Assembly (NCBI GenBank): GCA_027486345.1
Contig: JAIXPH010000014.1
Span: forward strand, 35,321 to 99,320
Length of the DNA stretch: 64,000 bases
Source: Paracoccaceae bacterium
Lineage (GTDB): Bacteria; Pseudomonadota; Alphaproteobacteria; Rhodobacterales; Rhodobacteraceae
Direction: 5' to 3'
Part shown: in pieces, positions 60,336 through 64,000 of the stretch
Position numbering within the stretch: the stretch's first letter is position 1
How the letters are laid out: every line of letters begins with the position of its first letter
Notes under the pieces: generated by a model
What the model was told of the DNA's origin: nothing
What the model saw: the letters and a program-made list of their open reading frames with translations, nothing else
Databases searched by the model: none
Program-made: the position numbers and the translations under genes

Positions 60336-62175
60336 GGATCGACCGGCCCGGCGTGCCATAGCCGTCGGCGAGTTCGTAATCGGCATCGGTCAGGTTTTCC
60401 AAGCGCAGATAGGCCTCGGCACTTTCGGTCAGCGCATAGCTGGCCGAGGCGTTCAGCACTGTCACATCCGGCATTTCCACAAAGGCGAAGGTGTTGGCGT
60501 CATTGTCCATGCGGTCGCCAATGCGGCGGATTTCGACCCCTGCCGACAAACGGTCCGACAGGTCGCTGTCCAGCGTCAGGGCGATGTCCTGACGCGGCAC
60601 TTGGGTCAGCCGCAGCGCCGCGCTGCCGGGCGTGCTGCCCGGACGCATCGCATCGGTATAGGTGAAGCTGAGGCCAAGGGTGCTGGCCGCCCCGACGGGG
60701 ACCGCTGCCGCAAGTTCAACGCCTTGGCGTGTCGAAACGCCCGTGATGTTTTCCAGCGTGTCGAACGTCGACGTGGCGCGGATCAGGTCCGACACCTCAA
60801 GCCGGAAGGCCGTCACCGACAGGGTGGCCCCGCCTGCGAATTCCTGCTCCACCCCCAGTTCATAGCTGCGGCTTTCTTCGGGGCGCAGGGCCGGATTGCC
60901 GACAAAGCCCTGCGACGGGTAATCGCCAAAGCGTTCGTCCAGGGACGGCGCGCGGAAGCCGTTGGCCAGCGCGGCGCGGACCGTCGTGCCCTCAACCGGA
61001 CGCCATGCCACGGCCAGGCGCCCGGTGGTGAAGTTGCCGAAGGTGGAGTTGTGGTCGCCGCGCAGGGTGGCGGAAACGTCGATCTGTTCGGTCGGAGCCC
61101 AGAGCGCCTGCGCGAAAGCGCCGGAAATCTCGGTATTGGCCTTGCCGCCGGGCAGGTTGTCATAGCTCGCCGTCTCACGCGTCCAATCCGCGCCGTAGAT
61201 CATGCTGAACGCCGAAGAGACCTCGGTTTCCCCCTGATAGGACAGGGCCACGCGCTTGCCGTCAAAGCGGCTGGTGCCGTTCTCGTCAGTGGGGCGGCGG
61301 TCGCTGTGAAAGCTGGTCAGGCCAAGTGTGTGCTTGGTGGCCCCCGTTTCCACCTCGGCAAAGACGCGGCCACCGGCTTCGGTCTGGTTGCGGACGTTGT
61401 TCAGATCGCCAAGGGTGAAGGTGGCATCGTAGCCGTCATACTCTTGCCGGGTCTTCTGCGTGAAGGCCGAAGCGCCAAGCGTGACCGCATCACTGACCTT
61501 GTAGCGCGCCGAGAAGGACAGGCGCGAGGCATTGGCCCCGTCCGCCTCGGTCCCGTCCGCCGCCGCTGAAAAGCCGTCGGTCCGAAGGTGGCTGGCGTTC
61601 AGTGCCAGTTCCAGACGGTCGGTCTTGAAGGTCAGGCCATAGCCCAGACGCGCGGTGGCATAGCTGCCCGCCTCGACTTCGGCGGTTTGGTGAAAGCCGT
61701 CTTCCATCGCGCCGCGCGTGGTGATGTTGATCACCCCGCCCACCGCCGAGCCACCCCAAAGCGCCGATTGCGACCCGCGCAGCAATTCGATCCGGCCCAC
61801 GTCAGAGGTCATCAGGCTGCCGAAGTCATACTTCACCTCGGTCCCGGTCGGATCATCGACGCGGACGCCATCGACATAGACCGCCAGATAACGCCCATCC
61901 GCCCCGCGCACGCGCAGGTTGGCCGGGTTGCCGAAGGGCCCTTGCTGCGCGATGGACACGCCCGGCAAACGCGACAGGCTTTCGGCCACAGTGGCAGAGG
62001 CTTTCATATCCGCCTCCGACAGCGCGGCCACGGAAACGCCCGTGCGCGCCAGTTCGGACGGGGCGCGGTTCGCGGTCACCACGATGTCATCCAGATCGGT
62101 GACGGTGGTCTGCGCCATGGCCTGCACGGGCAAAAGGACAAGAAGTGCGATCAAAGACGTCTGAAGCCGGTTCAT
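60310..62175 (-). CDS. btuB: TonB-dependent outer-membrane cobalamin receptor
   Basis: This 621-aa protein has a signal peptide (MNRLQTSLIALLVLLPVQAMA), a TonB box DLDDIVVTANR just after it, a plug domain (SLSRLPGVSIAQQGPFGNPANLRVRG and VYVDGVRVDDPTG), and a 22-strand barrel ending in phenylalanine (IHVGLRAKF). FGDY/GFVGNPALRPEESRSYELG is the late family motif. It takes up cobalamin or other corrinoids across the outer membrane. The ATG at 62175 is used; 32 upstream codons overlap the leader. A cobalamin riboswitch controls it from the leader. Confidence 0.94.
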   Translation of the reverse strand: MNRLQTSLIALLVLLPVQAMAQTTVTDLDDIVVTANRAPSELARTGVSVAALSEADMKASATVAESLSRLPGVSIAQQGPFGNPANLRVRGADGRYLAVYVDGVRVDDPTGTEVKYDFGSLMTSDVGRIELLRGSQSALWGGSAVGGVINITTRGAMEDGFHQTAEVEAGSYATARLGYGLTFKTDRLELALNASHLRTDGFSAAADGTEADGANASRLSFSARYKVSDAVTLGASAFTQKTRQEYDGYDATFTLGDLNNVRNQTEAGGRVFAEVETGATKHTLGLTSFHSDRRPTDENGTSRFDGKRVALSYQGETEVSSAFSMIYGADWTRETASYDNLPGGKANTEISGAFAQALWAPTEQIDVSATLRGDHNSTFGNFTTGRLAVAWRPVEGTTVRAALANGFRAPSLDERFGDYPSQGFVGNPALRPEESRSYELGVEQEFAGGATLSVTAFRLEVSDLIRATSTFDTLENITGVSTRQGVELAAAVPVGAASTLGLSFTYTDAMRPGSTPGSAALRLTQVPRQDIALTLDSDLSDRLSAGVEIRRIGDRMDNDANTFAFVEMPDVTVLNASASYALTESAEAYLRLENLTDADYELADGYGTPGRSIHVGLRAKF

Positions 62176-62324
62176 GGCGTTCAACCCTTTCCATACACGG
62201 GTAAAAAATCCCGTGAAAAACCAAAATGTCTTGGGAAAGGGCATGCCTTTCCGCCGACGGTGAATTGTCACCTCTGGCGGAAAGCCGCCTCCTGGGCGCG
62301 CCCCGCGCCCCGGAAAGGGTGATC

Positions 62325-62500
62325 ACCTTGGCAGGTCTCCTGGCTTGCGGGTCATCGCTTGGGTGGGCCTTCCCGGGTGTCCCCAGTGGCATAGTCCACC
62401 GTCGCTCGCCGCTTACAGTTGCGGGGGCAGCCGCGGATTTTCACCGCGTTCCCTTTTCATCCGGGCGCAAACCCGGAACCGAAGGCACCCCCTGCATAGT
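62325..62500 (-). ncRNA. Cobalamin riboswitch controlling the btuB operon
   Basis: The minus-strand leader of btuB contains the B12 box AGCCAGGAGACCTGCC (62345-62330), and upstream of it the conserved core pieces GGGGTGCC, AAAAGGGAA, GGTGAAAATCC and GCTGCCCCCGCAACTGTAAG in the right order. This is the AdoCbl class of aptamer. Binding of the coenzyme should lower btuB translation or transcription, so the whole btuB-btuF-btuC-btuD-cbiZ operon is repressed when B12 is plentiful. The boundaries are approximate. The expression platform lies between 62176 and 62325. Confidence 0.95.
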
Positions 62501-62520
62501 CCTGTGGACTGGGCTGTCAA
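62493..62520 (-). promoter_or_regulatory. Possible promoter at the 5' edge of the cobalamin riboswitch
   Basis: On the minus strand TTGACA (62520-62515), a 16-bp spacer and TATGCA (62498-62493) look like a sigma-70 promoter. Its expected start site would fall at or inside the first bases of the aptamer, which would be unusually tight, so a promoter further upstream is also possible. Confidence 0.4.
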
Positions 62521-62707
62521 GACCGCCCAGCGGCGGGGCATGTCGGGAAATCCGGTCAGGACGTCGCGGGCGGAGGTCCGCAGGCCAGCGCCGGGCGAGC
62601 GTTGCCAAAGCGTCACACGAAAACGACGCGCAAAGCGGCGCGGATGGGCAGGCCGGGGGGCACGGGGGGCGGGAACATCGCCCGGCAGAGGGTGGGGGGG
62701 GAATCGG

Positions 62708-64000
62708 ATGATCGGTGATCTGGGGGCATGGGACGCAACGGCCTTGGCCGATCTGGTGGCGCGGCGCGAGGTCAGTCCGACCGAACTTCTGGAGGCCGCT
62801 TTGGCAGCGGTTGCGGCGCGCAATCCTGCGATCAACGCCGTGGTTCTGGTGCAAGAGGATGCCGCCCGCCGCGCCATTGCGGCTGGCTTGCCAGAGGGGC
62901 CGTTCAAGGGCGTGCCGTTTTTACTGAAAGATCTGGGCTGTGAGGCAGCAGATTTCCCCTCGCACAACGGATCACGGCTGTTTGCCAACACCCGCTACCC
63001 CGGCAACAGCGCCATCTTTGACCGCATCCGCGCGACGGGCGTCGTCACCTTTGGCCGCACCACCAGCCCCGAGGGCGGGATTGGCGCGGCGACGGAATCG
63101 GTGGTTTACGGTGGTCCCACCCGCAACCCGTGGAACCTGGACCACACCCCCGGCGGATCGTCCGGCGGCGCAGGCGCGGCCGTGGCGGCGGGGATCGTGG
63201 CCTTTGCCCATGGGTCGGATGGCGGCGGATCGGTGCGCATTCCGGCCAGCAGTTGCGGCCTTTTCGGGTTCAAACCCACCCGCGCGCGGCTGCCCGATGG
63301 GCCCTATTCCGGCGAAGGCTGGGCGGGCATGGCGATTGACGGGTTCCTGACGCGGTCGGTGCGCGATACGGCGGTGATGCTGGATGCCTGCATGGGCGCG
63401 GACCTTGGCGCGCCCTATGTCGCGCCACCCCTCGCGCGGTCCCATGCCGACGCGATCAGCCGCCCGCCGCGCCGCTTGCGGGTGGCGCTCTGTGACACCG
63501 ATTTCAACGGGAGGGCGATTGACCCGCAGGTCAAGGCGGCGGTGCATCGGGCGGGGGCGATGCTGGCAGACCTTGGCCACCACGTCGAACCCGCCTGCCC
63601 CGATGCCGATGTGCCGATGATGATGCGGGCCTGGACCGATATCGTCGCCATCGGCACGGCGTTATCGATAACATCCGCCGCCAAAGGCCGCCCGCTGGAG
63701 GGTTTGGTCGAAGGCGTCGGGCGCGGCACCATCACCCATGCTGCCACCCTGCCGCCGTGGCGCTATCTTGAGGCGGTGGGCGAAATCCACACCTTTGGCC
63801 GCCAGATGGCGCGGTGGTTTGACGGGCGTTTCGATATCCTGCTGTCGGCCACCCTGTCCGAACCACCCGCCAAAGTGGGCCGCTTTTCCCACGCGACCGA
63901 GGATTATGTGAATTACCGCATCGGCCCGGGCATGGTGTTTGATTACTACGGCTTCCCCGAGCACACCTACCGCATCCGCTACCCCGCCCCGGGCGCGCCG
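62708..64000 (+). CDS. Amidase-signature family hydrolase (cut by window edge)
   Basis: The first 431 codons are visible and open to the end of the window. The amidase-signature catalytic set is complete: Lys74 in [11 protein letters not shown], cis-Ser about 151 in [16 protein letters not shown], and nucleophile Ser175 in [16 protein letters not shown]. These enzymes hydrolyse amides; GatA is a relative, but the missing gatC/gatB neighbours and the ASGPE-like start argue for a general amidase. The ATG at 62708 follows GGGGGGGAATCGG. It is divergent from the riboswitch-controlled btuB. Confidence 0.93.
   Translation, partial: MIGDLGAWDATALADLVARREVSPTELLEAALAAVAARNPAINAVVLVQEDAARRAIAAGLPEGPFKGVPFLLKDLGCEAADFPSHNGSRLFANTRYPGNSAIFDRIRATGVVTFGRTTSPEGGIGAATESVVYGGPTRNPWNLDHTPGGSSGGAGAAVAAGIVAFAHGSDGGGSVRIPASSCGLFGFKPTRARLPDGPYSGEGWAGMAIDGFLTRSVRDTAVMLDACMGADLGAPYVAPPLARSHADAISRPPRRLRVALCDTDFNGRAIDPQVKAAVHRAGAMLADLGHHVEPACPDADVPMMMRAWTDIVAIGTALSITSAAKGRPLEGLVEGVGRGTITHAATLPPWRYLEAVGEIHTFGRQMARWFDGRFDILLSATLSEPPAKVGRFSHATEDYVNYRIGPGMVFDYYGFPEHTYRIRYPAPGAP

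Overview
This window looks like a chromosomal segment from a high-GC alphaproteobacterium of the Rhodobacteraceae/Paracoccaceae (Rhodobacter/Paracoccus-like). The signs are: the aa3 oxidase block ctaC-ctaB-small ORF-ctaG-ctaE-SURF1; a Rhodobacter-type PmtA beside psd and pssA; CarD; an RpoH sigma factor; a hisB-hisH ... hisA ... hisF-hisE layout; CbiZ-based cobamide salvage; and an Anbu/transglutaminase/alpha-E/ATP-grasp cluster. I see no insertion sequence, prophage, CRISPR array or rRNA. The only RNA genes are two identical tRNA-Gly(GCC) copies and one cobalamin riboswitch. Both ends cut a gene: a UvrD-type helicase on the left and an amidase on the right.

Layout. 1-4.5 kb: 5' end of uvrD/pcrA, pyruvate carboxylase, two tRNA-Gly genes with matching promoters and terminators. 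4.6-8.2 kb: a TroABCD/SitABCD-like metal ABC transporter behind a promoter that contains a perfect 15-bp palindrome. 8.2-14.5 kb: histidine biosynthesis genes (hisB, hisH, hisA, hisF, hisE) split by two inserts on the opposite strand. 14.7-16.3 kb: a translationally coupled pair, a TbpB-barrel-like lipoprotein and a putative outer-membrane barrel. 16.3-23.8 kb (minus): GNAT, M16 peptidase, thrC, then the cytochrome oxidase block. 24-31.9 kb: tldD, carD, a 7Fe ferredoxin, an S4 protein, a SUV3-like RNA helicase with a repetitive tail, a TPR protein, an SCP2 protein and a lysophospholipase-like hydrolase. 32-36.7 kb (minus): circularly permuted ATP-grasp, alpha-E, transglutaminase, an unrecognised 179-aa protein and the proteasome-like Anbu. 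36.8-41.5 kb: a DNA-repair exonuclease/ligase pair and an M3 oligopeptidase. 41.6-52.3 kb: an orphan capsule-type protein, a dipeptidase, two Gfo/Idh oxidoreductases, psd-pssA-pmtA (phosphatidylethanolamine, then phosphatidylcholine), rpoH, rluD and an M29 aminopeptidase. 52.4-56.3 kb: a YbbAP-like ABC transporter divergent from tesA. 56.3-62.5 kb (minus): riboswitch-btuB-btuF-btuC-btuD-cbiZ and a signal-less cobalamin-binding protein.

The best candidate for an incompletely understood system is the Anbu/ATP-grasp/alpha-E/transglutaminase cluster. Its members are recognised families with an unresolved shared function, and here it carries an extra gene I do not recognise. The lipoprotein/barrel pair at 14.7-16.3 kb is the second candidate. 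All family assignments come from reading motifs in the translations; no database search was possible. Start codons were chosen from ribosome-binding sites, family N-termini and gene overlaps.
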